DNA of 64,000 nt from Gammaproteobacteria bacterium (GCA_013214945.1 JABSRT010000019.1:44955-108954), one strand, 5' to 3'; counted from the first letter of the stretch, positions 31,118 to 40,994 are shown. Numbers and translations: made by a program. The notes: generated from the sequence alone by a model not told the origin.

Positions 31118-31642
31118 ATGACCAACAATAAAACTGAATCAATGGCCGATTTACTCTCACTAGACGGTGTTAAGCCAATGGTGCAAGACAAAGTTGAATT
31201 AAGACAACCAAAATCTATTCGGGTTAAGCAACATAAAAAATTACAAGAAAAACAAGCGTTGTTTTATTTTTCGGACGGATATCAACCGCACTTACCTGAC
31301 TCTGGCCCAATGCGGTTTTGCGCTGATGGGGTAGAAAAATATGAACTAAAAAAATTACGACGGGGTGATTATTACCCTGAATTGATTTTAGATCTACACG
31401 GTTTAAACCAAGAAGCGGCCAAGCTAGAAATTTTAGCGTTATTTCAAGCGTGTAAAAAACAACGGGTACAATGTTGCTGTATTATCCATGGCATTGGCAG
31501 TGGCATACTAAAGTCACGTACGCCCTATTGGTTGGCACAATATCCAGATTTGTTAGCTTTTCACCAAGCACCACTCGAATGGGGCGGTCAAGGGGCGTTA
31601 CTCATCTTGCTAGAACAACCTGACGAGGACATAACCGCATAA
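31118..31642 (+). CDS. smrB: Ribosome rescue endonuclease SmrB
   Basis: 174-residue Smr-domain protein that cleaves mRNA at collided ribosomes. The N-terminal half is basic and unstructured-looking. The Smr domain starts at about 88 with LDLHGLNQEAAK and contains CIIHGIGSGILKS, the two family motifs (LDLHG, HGxGxG). It is divergent from prmB, as in E. coli where smrB (yfcN) and prmB (yfcB) are divergent neighbours. Confidence 0.95.
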   Translation: MTNNKTESMADLLSLDGVKPMVQDKVELRQPKSIRVKQHKKLQEKQALFYFSDGYQPHLPDSGPMRFCADGVEKYELKKLRRGDYYPELILDLHGLNQEAAKLEILALFQACKKQRVQCCCIIHGIGSGILKSRTPYWLAQYPDLLAFHQAPLEWGGQGALLILLEQPDEDITA

Positions 31643-31722
31643 CATCAGGTGTATGACATCTCTATTCATTGCGATTAATACCACGGTTTATAGTACCCAG
31701 TATTACTCGCTTTTAAACCTGA

Positions 31723-32217
31723 TTATAAGAGTGCCTGTTTGGCACTAACATGCTGATAATCTTTATGCCAAAGTAACGTGCCGCGCCAATTTTCAAGATC
31801 AATTTCTAAGCAGGCAACAGAAGAGGTCGAAAAACTCGGTAACACAATGCCTGGACACAAATCGGATATCAACAATCCCACCAACGGCAAGTGCGAAACC
31901 ACCAATGCACAGCTGGCATTATGCTCGGCGCAATAGGCGAGTAAACTATCACCACTGCTGGCAGGATCAGACTCAGGGGTTAATTCATCTAAAACATAAT
32001 GAAAAGTCGGTGGTGCTAGCCATTTAATGACCTCTTGATGCGTTTGCAGCGCACGAATATATGGGCTCACAAAACTGATATCAAATTGGGTATCTTGCTG
32101 AGCAAGCCATTTGGCCACAGCCTCACTTTGATCTATCCCTGTTTGACTGAGACAACGGTCTTTATCTGATTGCGCCACCGTTTCCGCTTGACCGTGTCGC
32201 ATAATATACAATTTCAT
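31723..32217 (-). CDS. sixA: Phosphohistidine phosphatase SixA
   Basis: 164-residue histidine phosphatase of the RHG type that dephosphorylates phosphohistidine on phosphotransfer proteins (ArcB and the nitrogen PTS in E. coli). The RHG motif is MRHGQAE at 6-12 and the second histidine is in VVSHLPLVG. Length matches E. coli SixA (161). Convergent with smrB. Confidence 0.94.
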   Translation of the reverse strand: MKLYIMRHGQAETVAQSDKDRCLSQTGIDQSEAVAKWLAQQDTQFDISFVSPYIRALQTHQEVIKWLAPPTFHYVLDELTPESDPASSGDSLLAYCAEHNASCALVVSHLPLVGLLISDLCPGIVLPSFSTSSVACLEIDLENWRGTLLWHKDYQHVSAKQALL

Positions 32218-32458
32218 TGTGCATTCCTTCCTACCTTGCCCGAGATAACATTTTTGCAGCGTTAGCTCTATATTTTATAATAGTCTCTTAATTTTATTAA
32301 TTAAAAAATTGGCTAAAAGTCTTATACAAGAACTAATAAATTGTAATATTTCAGCTGGTTACTGTTCAGTAAATGACCACTCTGGTTATTTATGCTCATT
32401 AAAGCCGGCTCAACCATTGCTAATTACCAGATAAATCGATAATAATAAATATTGTTCC

Positions 32459-35251
32459 TTGGTTTTGAGACTTGCCTTGATTAGTTCTGCCCACGACAAT
32501 AAGCAGTATCGCTTAGTAACACTAAGCAACCAATTAACTGTTTTGTTGATTTCGGATAGTACAACAGAGTCAGCTTCTGCTGCACTGGCTGTTAATGTCG
32601 GGCACTTCAACGATCCCGAAGACTCGCAAGGCTTAGCTCATTTACTTGAGCACATGTTATTTTTAGGCACCCGAAAATATCCCGACAGTAATGAGTATCA
32701 ATCTTTTATTCGTACTCACGGCGGCCAGCATAATGCCTGGACCAGTAGTGAATTCACTAATTACTTTTTTTGCATTAAAAACGACCATTTTGAGTCTGCA
32801 TTAGCCCGATTTAGTGAGTTTTTTATAAGCCCATCGCTTGATGGCCAGGCTATTAGCAATGAGATTAGTGCTGTCGATTCGGAATTTAGACTTAAGTTTA
32901 AAGACGAAAACCGCCGAGTATTAGCGGCTTTAAAAGAAACCGTTAACCCTGCTCACCCTTTTCATAAATTTTCAGTCGGTAATAAACAAACCTTGCTCAA
33001 CGATGACCCTGGTCAACTAGAGCAATTACTGACACAATTTTATAGCCAACAATATTGCGCGTCTAAAATGAATTTGGTGTTGTGCTCACACCATTCCTTA
33101 GACCAACTAGCAGTCATTGCCAAGCAATATTTTAGCCTGGTTGAAAATCGTGGCTTAACGGCTTACTTCCCGCTGGTTGATATTACCCTGCCCGACCAAA
33201 AAAATATTGAAATTAGAATTTTACCTGATAAAGATATTAAAAAAATAACCCTCAATTTTTCGATGCCAGTGGTACAACATTGGTATAAAAGTAAACCACT
33301 TTCCTATATTGCTTATCTATTAGGGCATGAAAGTGAAGGCAGCTTACTTTCATGTCTAAAGAATAAGGGCTTAGCCAACCATTTATCCGCTGGTGCCGGC
33401 ATCTCTGGTTACAACTACAAAGAGTTTGCCATTAGCTTAAGTCTTACCGAACTTGGCCTTGAACAACAAGACTTAGTTATTGGTCTGGTTTTTTCTTACT
33501 TAAAATTGATTGAAACCGAGGGCATTGACTCGTGGCGTTACAATGAGAAGCACAGTATTTTTAATGCAGCTTTTGATTTTCAAGATCCGGTCAGCCCATT
33601 AGAGTTAACCAGCCACTTAGTGATCAACATGTTTCGCTATGACGCTGCCGATATTATCTTTGGCGACTACGCGATGGAAAGCTATCAACCACGGTTGATA
33701 AAACAGTGTATAGACCTAATGACGCCACAAAATTTACGTTTAATTGTGGTCGCAAAAAATCAGCACACCGATCAAGTAGCCCCTTGGTACGAAACGCCAT
33801 ACCTAACCAGAGCCATCACAACACAAGATCATCAGCGCTGGCTTAACATAGGCAGAAACCCTGACATATCGCTGCCGCTTGCCAATCCCTTTATTGTCGA
33901 ACGGTTAGTATTTCGGCCAACCAAACAGCATAACCCGGTGCCAGAAGTACTGATCAAAAAGCAAGGGATTAGGCTGTGGCATTATACAGAACAAGAATAT
34001 GAAGTGCCCAAAGGTGACATCTATACTGCGATCGACAGTGATTTTGCGGGCAGCAGTGTTAGGGTAGCAGCCTTGTGCCAACTTTATGTTGAAATATTAC
34101 ATGATGATTTGGCTGAAATGACTTATCCGGCAGAAATTGCTGGGCTACATTACGACATCTACTCCCATCAGGCGGGAGTCACAATGCATGTTAGTGGTTA
34201 TACCCCCAAGCTATTTTTATTCTTTGAGATGTTAATAACACAAATTCGCCAGCGTAATTTTAACCAAAATCGCTTTAACGAAATAAAACAACAGCTGATC
34301 ATTTCATGGCAAAATGCTGAAATGGCCAAACCGATTAATCGGCTGTTTCGTGGCTTAAGCGTGGTATTACAACCAAAGCAGTACCCAAACAGTCAATTAC
34401 TTGAAGAATTACGCAGTATTAGTTTAAGTGAGCTGTTACAGTTTATTCGCTCGTTATATCAAAATGTGCATTTAGAATGTTATGTCCATGGCGATTGGGA
34501 GCGCAGTGAAGTTGAACATTTTGGCCATAGTATTCATCAACAAATATCTGCTATTGCCAAGCCAATCGATGAAGTTCAACGTCAGCTTGTCGACATTAAT
34601 AACCGTGGCACGTTGACCCGAGAATTCACCAGTCACGGCACTGACTCGGCCGTGATCATGTATTTTCAATCGGCTCAGGCTGACAGTAAGAAAATTGCGT
34701 TATTTAGCTTATTAAATCACTTTATTTCAGCCGAATTTTTTGCTGAAATAAGAACAAAACAACAATTAGGCTACCTCTGTGGTACCTCGTATATTCCGAT
34801 CAACCGCCACCCTGGCATCATGTTTTACATTCAATCTAATGTCGCTGCGCCCTATCAACTGGTGGCCGCCATAGATCAAGTACTAAGTGATTTCTCTCGA
34901 TTTATCAGTGAGATGTCTTCAGCACAGTGGCAACAAGGTTTAACCGGTTTGCTCACCCAAGTACAAACACCAGACACCAGTTCCAGAGCAAGGGCTCAGC
35001 GCTACTGGCTCTGTATTGGTAACCGCGATTATCAATTCGATTACCGCCAACGAATTGCCGACCAGCTTAATGAAATAAGCCAACAGGAATTAGTCGACTT
35101 TATCGACAAGAAATTCAATAAAGAGCATAAAGATCGGTTAATTTTGTGCAGTTATGGCGAAAGCCTTGATGATAAAACCCGTTTAACTTGTGGTCATGCG
35201 ATCCGTGAATTACCTTTATTTAAACGCGAAGCCAAGAAGTTCATCTTATAA
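32459..35251 (+). CDS. Insulysin-like M16 zinc peptidase (PtrA-type)
   Basis: 930-residue peptidase. The inverted zinc motif HLLEH is at 61-65, with the third ligand Glu142 in EISAVDSE. The four M16 half-domains follow, including the C-terminal RTKQQLGYLCG pattern near 760. No ATG precedes the zinc motif, so translation must begin at a non-ATG codon: TTG at 32459 (used here) or TTG at 32474. Both lack a clear ribosome-binding site. No signal peptide is apparent with either start, unlike E. coli PtrA, so it is probably cytoplasmic; an even longer N terminus is blocked by a stop at 32432. Confidence 0.9.
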   Translation: MVLRLALISSAHDNKQYRLVTLSNQLTVLLISDSTTESASAALAVNVGHFNDPEDSQGLAHLLEHMLFLGTRKYPDSNEYQSFIRTHGGQHNAWTSSEFTNYFFCIKNDHFESALARFSEFFISPSLDGQAISNEISAVDSEFRLKFKDENRRVLAALKETVNPAHPFHKFSVGNKQTLLNDDPGQLEQLLTQFYSQQYCASKMNLVLCSHHSLDQLAVIAKQYFSLVENRGLTAYFPLVDITLPDQKNIEIRILPDKDIKKITLNFSMPVVQHWYKSKPLSYIAYLLGHESEGSLLSCLKNKGLANHLSAGAGISGYNYKEFAISLSLTELGLEQQDLVIGLVFSYLKLIETEGIDSWRYNEKHSIFNAAFDFQDPVSPLELTSHLVINMFRYDAADIIFGDYAMESYQPRLIKQCIDLMTPQNLRLIVVAKNQHTDQVAPWYETPYLTRAITTQDHQRWLNIGRNPDISLPLANPFIVERLVFRPTKQHNPVPEVLIKKQGIRLWHYTEQEYEVPKGDIYTAIDSDFAGSSVRVAALCQLYVEILHDDLAEMTYPAEIAGLHYDIYSHQAGVTMHVSGYTPKLFLFFEMLITQIRQRNFNQNRFNEIKQQLIISWQNAEMAKPINRLFRGLSVVLQPKQYPNSQLLEELRSISLSELLQFIRSLYQNVHLECYVHGDWERSEVEHFGHSIHQQISAIAKPIDEVQRQLVDINNRGTLTREFTSHGTDSAVIMYFQSAQADSKKIALFSLLNHFISAEFFAEIRTKQQLGYLCGTSYIPINRHPGIMFYIQSNVAAPYQLVAAIDQVLSDFSRFISEMSSAQWQQGLTGLLTQVQTPDTSSRARAQRYWLCIGNRDYQFDYRQRIADQLNEISQQELVDFIDKKFNKEHKDRLILCSYGESLDDKTRLTCGHAIRELPLFKREAKKFIL

Positions 35252-35268
35252 CCGAATAGTCTCAATCG

Positions 35269-35309
35269 AAAAAAATCTGGCAGGAGCGCTCTTTGCTCGT
35301 GCCAATTTT
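35269..35309. terminator. Bidirectional terminator between the M16 peptidase gene and tdk
   Basis: TGGCAGGAGC (35278-35287) pairs with GCTCGTGCCA (35295-35304) with one internal mismatch around a 7-base loop. Seven Ts follow on the minus strand (35275-35269, serving tdk) and ATTTT on the plus strand. Confidence 0.78.
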
Positions 35310-35324
35310 AACGAAGTCAGTAGG

Positions 35325-35903
35325 TTACGAACCTATTAGCTGGGTGAAATGCTTGCGACACATTGACACATAACGTTCGTTACCGCCAATCTCAACTTGA
35401 GTACCACTACTAAGCGCGTTTCCTTGCTCGTCGGTTCTAACCACCATATTGGCTTTACGGCCACAATGACAAATGGTCTTTAATTCAACCAACTTATCGG
35501 CCCAACATAATAGATACAGACTGCCTTCGAATGGTTCACCGAGAAAATCAGTCCGTAAACCATAACAAAGCACGGGAATTTTAAGCTCATCCACCACTCG
35601 CGCCAGCTGTTTAACTTGCTCTTTGGTTAAAAACTGACTTTCGTCAAACAAGATACAATGAATTGGCCCTTCTTTGAGCTTATGGTCAATAATGGTGAAT
35701 AAATCACAGCTACGTGAAAACACATCAGCAGGTTGGCTTAGGCCAATCCGCGAACTAACCCGACCAGCACCGTAACGATCGTCAATTGAGGCGGTAAAGA
35801 TTACCGAACGCATACCGCGCTCTTGATAATTATAAGCAGATTGTAGTAACGAGGTCGACTTACCAGCGTTCATCGTTGAATAGTAAAAATAGAGCTGAGC
35901 CAA
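35325..35903 (-). CDS. tdk: Thymidine kinase
   Basis: Cytosolic salvage enzyme: thymidine + ATP to dTMP. 192 residues. P-loop STMNAGKST at 9-17, catalytic Glu in LFDESQFL near 88, and four zinc-binding cysteines in the lasso domain (CHCGR, then MCRKH at the end). Length matches type II thymidine kinases of gammaproteobacteria. Convergent with the peptidase gene. Confidence 0.97.
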   Translation of the reverse strand: MAQLYFYYSTMNAGKSTSLLQSAYNYQERGMRSVIFTASIDDRYGAGRVSSRIGLSQPADVFSRSCDLFTIIDHKLKEGPIHCILFDESQFLTKEQVKQLARVVDELKIPVLCYGLRTDFLGEPFEGSLYLLCWADKLVELKTICHCGRKANMVVRTDEQGNALSSGTQVEIGGNERYVSMCRKHFTQLIGS

Positions 35904-36114
35904 GACAGATACTCTTGAAAAAAAGAAACAATTATACCCTATTCATAAAGCAGATAGTATCAGGGTTAAATTCATTGCATGAATGATCAGACCTATCATT
36001 GCCGCAACTATCAACGCTACGACCAACGCAATTGCCAACGCAGTTAAAAAAATTACCAGCTTGTCACTGAAGTTGGAGCAGAAGTTGAAGAAAAGTTGTA
36101 TCTGTTATCGCGCC

Positions 36115-37035
36115 CTAGTTAAAATTAACCAATCGAATGTCATCAAAATAGAGTTGCTGAGTCTGTTTCAAATCAACAAAAAAGAAACTGAGTTGGCTCA
36201 TTTTGGTCAAATCCATCGACCTGCCATTAGGTGCTTCGAGGATAGCTTTTAGTGGCAGCGTCAATTTATTCCAGCCTGGTTCAATCTGTACATTACGATT
36301 AAAGCGATCGCCATAAATTCTTGCTTGGTTCTGGTGATGTATTTGATCGTGCAATCGAACGTTAAGCGACAATATTGAGTATCCGGGTACAAAAACATTG
36401 ATTTCAAATGCATCATAACCAGTCCAATTTTTTAACAGCGGGCTTAGATGGATACTCGGATATTTTCCGGGCGAAAAAACTGCCTTACCTGAATATTGGC
36501 CTGATAACACATAGAGTTCAGAGGCGACAACCGCGCCTTGCCAACGCTCAACGAGCAAGCCTGATTCAAAATCTTCAATAATTGGTCCGCGATTTTGCTG
36601 CTTAATATCGCCAAAAATGGTCAAGCTTAATCCATAGATCTCAACGACAAAAACAAACGAAAACACACTAAAAATGGCTACGGGTAACAATGGTCGTGCG
36701 CGCAAAAACAAGCCAATTACACAGCCAGTCAAATTACGCAAGACATCCATCAAGCTAAAGTGACGACCTACAAAACTTTGGGTAAATTCAATCAATAAGC
36801 TGATAAGCAGCACAGCGGCTACAAAAACAATAATTTGACGGCTTGATTTAAAAGGTCTGACAATTGCATACCCTACCGACAATAGGAAGAAAAATACAAT
36901 ATGACCAAAATTCCAAAAAGAACGAACAGAGGGGAGTGACGCAGTATCTGGCCCCCCAACAAAAAAAAGGGAGCCCAGTGGTATTAAACATAGCAATAAC
37001 CAATGCCCTAGCTTAAAACGTTTAAGCCGTTGCAT
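36115..37035 (-). CDS. VanZ-family membrane protein with C-terminal beta-rich domain
   Basis: 306 residues. The N-terminal 150 residues are four or five membrane helices with the VanZ-type pattern (FWNFGHIVFFFLLSVGYA, LIEFTQSFVGRHFSLMDVLR, then NLTGCVIG). The C-terminal half (about 155-306) is soluble, beta-rich and resembles a carbohydrate-binding or CIA30-like sandwich (FESGLLVERWQG, YDAFEINVFVPG, LYFDDIRLVNF). Two-part VanZ proteins of this kind are seen in marine gammaproteobacteria. Function unknown; an envelope or polysaccharide role is inferred. It lies 44 bases after etfA, beyond a terminator-like hairpin. Confidence 0.82.
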   Translation of the reverse strand: MQRLKRFKLGHWLLLCLIPLGSLFFVGGPDTASLPSVRSFWNFGHIVFFFLLSVGYAIVRPFKSSRQIIVFVAAVLLISLLIEFTQSFVGRHFSLMDVLRNLTGCVIGLFLRARPLLPVAIFSVFSFVFVVEIYGLSLTIFGDIKQQNRGPIIEDFESGLLVERWQGAVVASELYVLSGQYSGKAVFSPGKYPSIHLSPLLKNWTGYDAFEINVFVPGYSILSLNVRLHDQIHHQNQARIYGDRFNRNVQIEPGWNKLTLPLKAILEAPNGRSMDLTKMSQLSFFFVDLKQTQQLYFDDIRLVNFN

Positions 37036-37040
37036 TGGTT

Positions 37041-37070
37041 AAAACGCTCTCGAATAGAGATCCGAGAGTG
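37041..37070 (-). terminator. Terminator-like hairpin after etfA
   Basis: On the minus strand CACTCTCG and CGAGAGCG form an 8-bp stem (one mismatch) with a 10-base loop, followed by TTTT. It is only a few bases before the VanZ gene start, so it may attenuate rather than fully stop transcription. Confidence 0.55.
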
Positions 37071-37078
37071 CTACCAAA

Positions 37079-38005
37079 TTATAACTTTTCGTTAAGCTCT
37101 GGAATTGCATCAAACAAGTCTGCTGCAAGGCCGTAATCGGCCACTTGGAAAATTGGAGCTTCAGGATCTTTGTTGATAGCAACAATAACTTTAGAGTCTT
37201 TCATGCCCGCTAAGTGCTGAATTGCGCCTGAAATACCAACGGCAATATAAAGGTCTGGTGCAACAATCTTACCTGTTTGGCCAACCTGCATATCGTTTGG
37301 TACAAAACCTGCGTCAACTGCGGCGCGAGAAGCACCAACACCAGCGCCTAACTTGTCAGCTAGCGTTTCAAGCATTGCAAAGTTTTCACCGTTTTGCATA
37401 CCACGACCGCCAGACACAATGATCTTGGCACTGCCAAGCTCAGGGCGTTCAGATTTAGTCATTTCAGCGCTAACAAACGTTGCTAAGCCAGACTCTGTTA
37501 CGATGTCTAATGCTTCAACTGACGCACTGCCAGTAGCCGCTACTGCGTCAAATACTGAAGTACGAATAGTCATCACTTTGATGCTGTCGCTACTTTTAAC
37601 CGTTGCAATGGCGTTACCGGCATAAAACGGACGAGCAAAAGTATCGCTGCTATCAACACGGATAACATCAGAAATTTGAGCAACATCTAACAAAGCAGCA
37701 GTACGCGGTAAAAAGTTTTTAGCCGTTGTTGAAGCTGCTGCTAGAATGTGGCTGTAGTCTTTACCGATTTTAGCAACTAACAAGCTAACGTTTTCAGCAA
37801 GTTGGTGCTCGTAACAGGCATTATCAGCAACTAATACCTTGCTAACACCCGCTAATGACGCTGCAGCTTGTGCCGCGGCATCACAATTGGCACCAGCAAC
37901 TAATACTGTAATGTCACCACCGATAGCACTTGCTGCTGCAACTACTTTAGCTGTGTCAGCTTTTATTTCATCATTACTATGTTCTGCAATTACTAAAATA
38001 GTCAT
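37079..38005 (-). CDS. etfA: Electron transfer flavoprotein alpha subunit
   Basis: FAD-binding subunit of ETF, which carries electrons from acyl-CoA dehydrogenases to ETF-ubiquinone oxidoreductase. 308 residues. The C-terminal FAD domain is clear: SGGRGMQNGENF, then GASRAAVDAGFVPNDMQVGQ, TGKIVAPDLY, and ISGAIQHLAGMKDSKVIVAI. Length is normal. It overlaps etfB by one base (ATG on the stop codon). Functionally linked to fadIJ elsewhere in the window. Confidence 0.97.
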   Translation of the reverse strand: MTILVIAEHSNDEIKADTAKVVAAASAIGGDITVLVAGANCDAAAQAAASLAGVSKVLVADNACYEHQLAENVSLLVAKIGKDYSHILAAASTTAKNFLPRTAALLDVAQISDVIRVDSSDTFARPFYAGNAIATVKSSDSIKVMTIRTSVFDAVAATGSASVEALDIVTESGLATFVSAEMTKSERPELGSAKIIVSGGRGMQNGENFAMLETLADKLGAGVGASRAAVDAGFVPNDMQVGQTGKIVAPDLYIAVGISGAIQHLAGMKDSKVIVAINKDPEAPIFQVADYGLAADLFDAIPELNEKL

Positions 38006-38754
38006 TAGATCACCTTCGCTTCGTTACGTAGTTTAGCGATTAGCTCATCTACTGATTCAACCATCACACCAGCGCTGCGTGTCGCTGGGTTTTCAACTTT
38101 AACCACTTCTAAACCTGATGTTACTTCAACACCAAAGTCGCTCGGCGTTTTAACATCAATCGGCTTACGTTTAGCTTTCATGATATTAGGTAACGATGCA
38201 TAACGCGGTTCGTTTAAACGTAAATCGGTAGTTATTACTGCTGGCAAGCCAAGTTCAACCGTCATAAGACCGCCATCAACTTCGCGAGTAACTAATACTT
38301 TGTCACCCTCTACTTTAACTTCTGAAGCAAAAGTACCTTGACCCATGCCCGTTAACGCCGCAAGCATCTGGCCAGTTTGGTTGTTATCACCATCGATAGT
38401 TTGCTTGCCCATAAGGACAATTGAAGGTTGTTCAATTTCAACAACTTTTTTCAATAATTTAGCAATAGTTAAAGGCTGAACTTTTTCACTAGTCTCAATT
38501 AAAATGCCACGGTCAGCACCAAGTGCCAAAGCAGTTCTTAACTGCTCTTGACAAACTTTCTCGCCTACAGTTACAACAATAATTTCAGTAGCTACGCCCT
38601 CTTCTTTTAAGCGAACTGCTTCTTCAACCGCAATTTCACAAAATGGATTTATAGCCATCTTAAGATTGCTTAAATCAACATCTGTATTATCAGATTTAAC
38701 ACGTACTTTGACGTTAGCATCAACAACGCGTTTAATCGGCACAAGAATTTTCAT
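38005..38754 (-). CDS. etfB: Electron transfer flavoprotein beta subunit
   Basis: AMP-binding subunit of ETF. 249 residues beginning [20 protein letters not shown]. It shows the beta-subunit signature ([16 protein letters not shown], then [15 protein letters not shown]) and the [20 protein letters not shown] recognition loop. First gene of the etfBA operon. The 385 bases upstream contain several palindromes that could be operators. Confidence 0.97.
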   Translation of the reverse strand: MKILVPIKRVVDANVKVRVKSDNTDVDLSNLKMAINPFCEIAVEEAVRLKEEGVATEIIVVTVGEKVCQEQLRTALALGADRGILIETSEKVQPLTIAKLLKKVVEIEQPSIVLMGKQTIDGDNNQTGQMLAALTGMGQGTFASEVKVEGDKVLVTREVDGGLMTVELGLPAVITTDLRLNEPRYASLPNIMKAKRKPIDVKTPSDFGVEVTSGLEVVKVENPATRSAGVMVESVDELIAKLRNEAKVI

Positions 38755-39139
38755 AAATACTATCCTTTACCTTCAAAAATTAGCCAAATCTTTTGGCGAA
38801 ATAAAACATACGTTTAAATTAACTTAATGTTGACCATTACGTCAATAGAAAATTAACTAAATCTTGGTTTACCTTAGGGTAAGTCTGTTAAACAAATGAC
38901 TTTATATTTGTATAAATAGACTTTTTTGCCCTAAATAAAAATTAGCAATTGATTTGTCATGACAAAACATCATTAAATTTAAAATATAATATGCTTCTTT
39001 ACTGGCGGCTGGCCTTAACGACCACGGTTATCAAGCAATAAAACAGGCCGCATTAACTTGCTATGTCACTGGCGTTCAAACCAATTCAAACCAATATTGT
39101 GTATAATTATTTCATTTTAACAATACTAAGGTCATATCA
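38755..39139. promoter_or_regulatory. Divergent regulatory region of etfBA and the CreA-like gene, with three palindromes
   Basis: Gene-free, A+T-rich. Three inverted repeats stand out: TTGAC(6)GTCAA at 38830-38845, TTACCTTAGGGTAA at 38869-38882 (one mismatched pair) and the perfect TTTGTCATGACAAA at 38953-38966. Beta-oxidation and branched-chain degradation regulators (PsrA, FadR, LiuR) control etfBA in related bacteria, but none of these sequences is a clear match to a consensus I can recall. They are candidates only. Confidence 0.45.
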
Positions 39140-39619
39140 ATGAATAAAAAATACCTGCTCAGTCCCCTGCTAATAATCTTGCTACTTTTAGCCAGCGGCT
39201 GCTCGGAAGATGTCGGCAAAGTAAGCTTGGGGCTTTTCACCACTAAAGATATATTTATTGATGCCAAAAAAGATCCTAAAATCCCTGGGGTTACTTGTCA
39301 CATTACTCATGTTGAAGCGAACTTTGATTTTTCTGACCCGTCAAATACCAGCATTGCTTGCCGCCAAACCGGTCCCATTTCTGCTGCAGACTTAGCAAAT
39401 ATTGATCTATCGAAAAATGGTGAAATTATTTTTACAGAATCTTTAAGTATCTTGTTTAAGAGCCTTAAAGTCAGACGTATTTACGACCAGAAAAACAATT
39501 CTTTACTCTACCTTTCTTATTCAACCAAAGAAATTAATGGCAGCCATCATCATTCGTTATCGACCGTTAGTCTGTTTAATACCCCGGCATCTAATACCCC
39601 TGCATCTAAAACTCTATAG
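39140..39619 (+). CDS. CreA family lipoprotein
   Basis: 159 residues. A lipoprotein signal peptide ends in the lipobox LASGC (Cys near 21). The mature part matches E. coli CreA: VSLGLFTTKDIFIDAKKDPK, then VTCHITHVEA, ACRQTGPI, SLSILFKSLKVRRIYD, LLYLSYSTKEINGS. CreA is a periplasmic protein of unknown function. E. coli CreA is not a lipoprotein, so membrane anchoring is a variation. The last 15 residues are a short NTPAS repeat encoded by a 15-base duplication. Confidence 0.85.
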   Translation: MNKKYLLSPLLIILLLLASGCSEDVGKVSLGLFTTKDIFIDAKKDPKIPGVTCHITHVEANFDFSDPSNTSIACRQTGPISAADLANIDLSKNGEIIFTESLSILFKSLKVRRIYDQKNNSLLYLSYSTKEINGSHHHSLSTVSLFNTPASNTPASKTL

Positions 39620-39950
39620 TTGCAACCCAATTGAATCGCCGCCAGCGCAAATTGTCGCGGTTTAAAATTATAAATACCGGGCTTTAGTTTATTCTTGAGC
39701 CCATATCACGCCTAATTTTTTATATTTCATTGACCATTGATTTATATTTAACCACCACGAGCCAATTCCGTATAAAATTCCGCCAATAGACACTCAAATC
39801 TGTGCTTTTTTAAGGTTTAACGACCGTTATAGGGTATGATTATCTTTTATTTCGCCGACATTGGCGGATCACATTTATCCCGCTTATTGAGTTGTTCAAA
39901 CAACCAACAGAACACTATCTCAAAGCCAAGTTTTAAGACGCAGACCCTTT
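39620..39950 (+). other. Intergenic region before the winged-helix membrane protein gene
   Basis: 331 bases with no gene. It is A+T-rich; I see no clear terminator for the CreA-like gene and no strong promoter or repeat. Confidence 0.4.
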
Positions 39951-40991
39951 ATGCTTTACAACGAAAATATCCCTGTTAGACACCCTAAATCAACTTTTGC
40001 CATGTCAACCGTGTACGCCTTTACAACGGCGTCAGTATTGACCTCCATTTTCTTTTCTTTGTTGTTGTTTCTCTCAATTGATGACGACCCGTTAATGATG
40101 GTGCTATTTGGTAGCCTAGCGATTATTTTTGAGCTGGGTAAGTTTTTTGCTTGGTTTGAAGTGGGTGAGCGAACAGCCCGCCGTAACTATTATGGCGCGT
40201 TTTCGGCGTTTGTTTTCTACACCATTTTAGCCGCTATTTCGATTGGCGGCTCGATTGGCGGCATCAATAGCGCGACCAACAAAGCGCAGAATCATGTCAA
40301 TATTGGGCAAAGCAAAGTCAATAGCTATAACCGCCAAATTGCGGCGATTGACCAGCAAATCATGCTCAATAACCAAGCCGCGCAAAAATATATCGAATTA
40401 GAATTAATTGCGACCGGCTTAAAACGGATCCAGCTTGAAAATGATGCCTTGCGCCAACAGCAACTGCAACTGGCCACAGACCGAGACAGTTTACCCGTTG
40501 TTAGCCAAGGTTCAGTGCTTGGTCTAATTGACAGTATCGCGGGTTCACTAGGGGTCGACGCTAAAACAGCACAACTGGCTTTGGTGGTATTTTTGTCGGT
40601 ATTGCTCGATTTCTTTGCCGCGTTTTTTATCAGCCTAATCGGCGAAGAACAACGTTTTTGCCATCAGTATCGCCGTCGCAAGCCCATCACGATTGATGAT
40701 ACCAGCGCCGTGCCAGAACTTATTGGTGTTCCTTATTCATTAAGCAATCACCAAATTGAGTCTCAAGTAGTCAACGACAGACCGGTTACCGAAACGTTAA
40801 GTCTTTATCAACAGACGATTTTGGCGCTTGAGTCTAAGCATGCTAGTTGCACCAAAAAAGCAATTGGCGCTTATTTAGCAATTACCCCTGAACAGGCCGA
40901 CGAAATTTTCAAGCAATTGTTAAGCGATGGTTTAGTAACTAAAAAAGCCAACAACCACTATCGTTGGCAAGGTCTCAATGCTTCTGCTTAA
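39951..40991 (+). CDS. Membrane protein with periplasmic coiled coil and winged-helix-like tail
   Basis: 346 residues; family not recognised. Membrane helices at about 20-42, 48-68 and 79-103. Then a Gln/Asn/Leu-rich stretch of about 80 residues (110-190) looks like a coiled coil, and a fourth helix lies at 205-229 (ALVVFLSVLLDFFAAFFISL). A basic stretch (HQYRRRKP) and a linker follow, then a C-terminal segment (about 285-340) that looks like a winged helix (CTKKAIGAYLAITPEQADEI, then LVTKKANNHYRWQG). With the N terminus inside, the coil faces the periplasm and the tail the cytoplasm. Preceded by 331 bases without genes and followed by a strong terminator, so it is monocistronic. Confidence 0.75.
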   Translation: MLYNENIPVRHPKSTFAMSTVYAFTTASVLTSIFFSLLLFLSIDDDPLMMVLFGSLAIIFELGKFFAWFEVGERTARRNYYGAFSAFVFYTILAAISIGGSIGGINSATNKAQNHVNIGQSKVNSYNRQIAAIDQQIMLNNQAAQKYIELELIATGLKRIQLENDALRQQQLQLATDRDSLPVVSQGSVLGLIDSIAGSLGVDAKTAQLALVVFLSVLLDFFAAFFISLIGEEQRFCHQYRRRKPITIDDTSAVPELIGVPYSLSNHQIESQVVNDRPVTETLSLYQQTILALESKHASCTKKAIGAYLAITPEQADEIFKQLLSDGLVTKKANNHYRWQGLNASA

Positions 40992-40994
40992 GTA

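Noticed and set aside
35983..36252. 89-codon plus-strand frame between tdk and the VanZ-family gene
   Set aside because: Overlaps the end of the VanZ-family gene on the other strand and is low-complexity (Asn/Ala/Thr/Lys).
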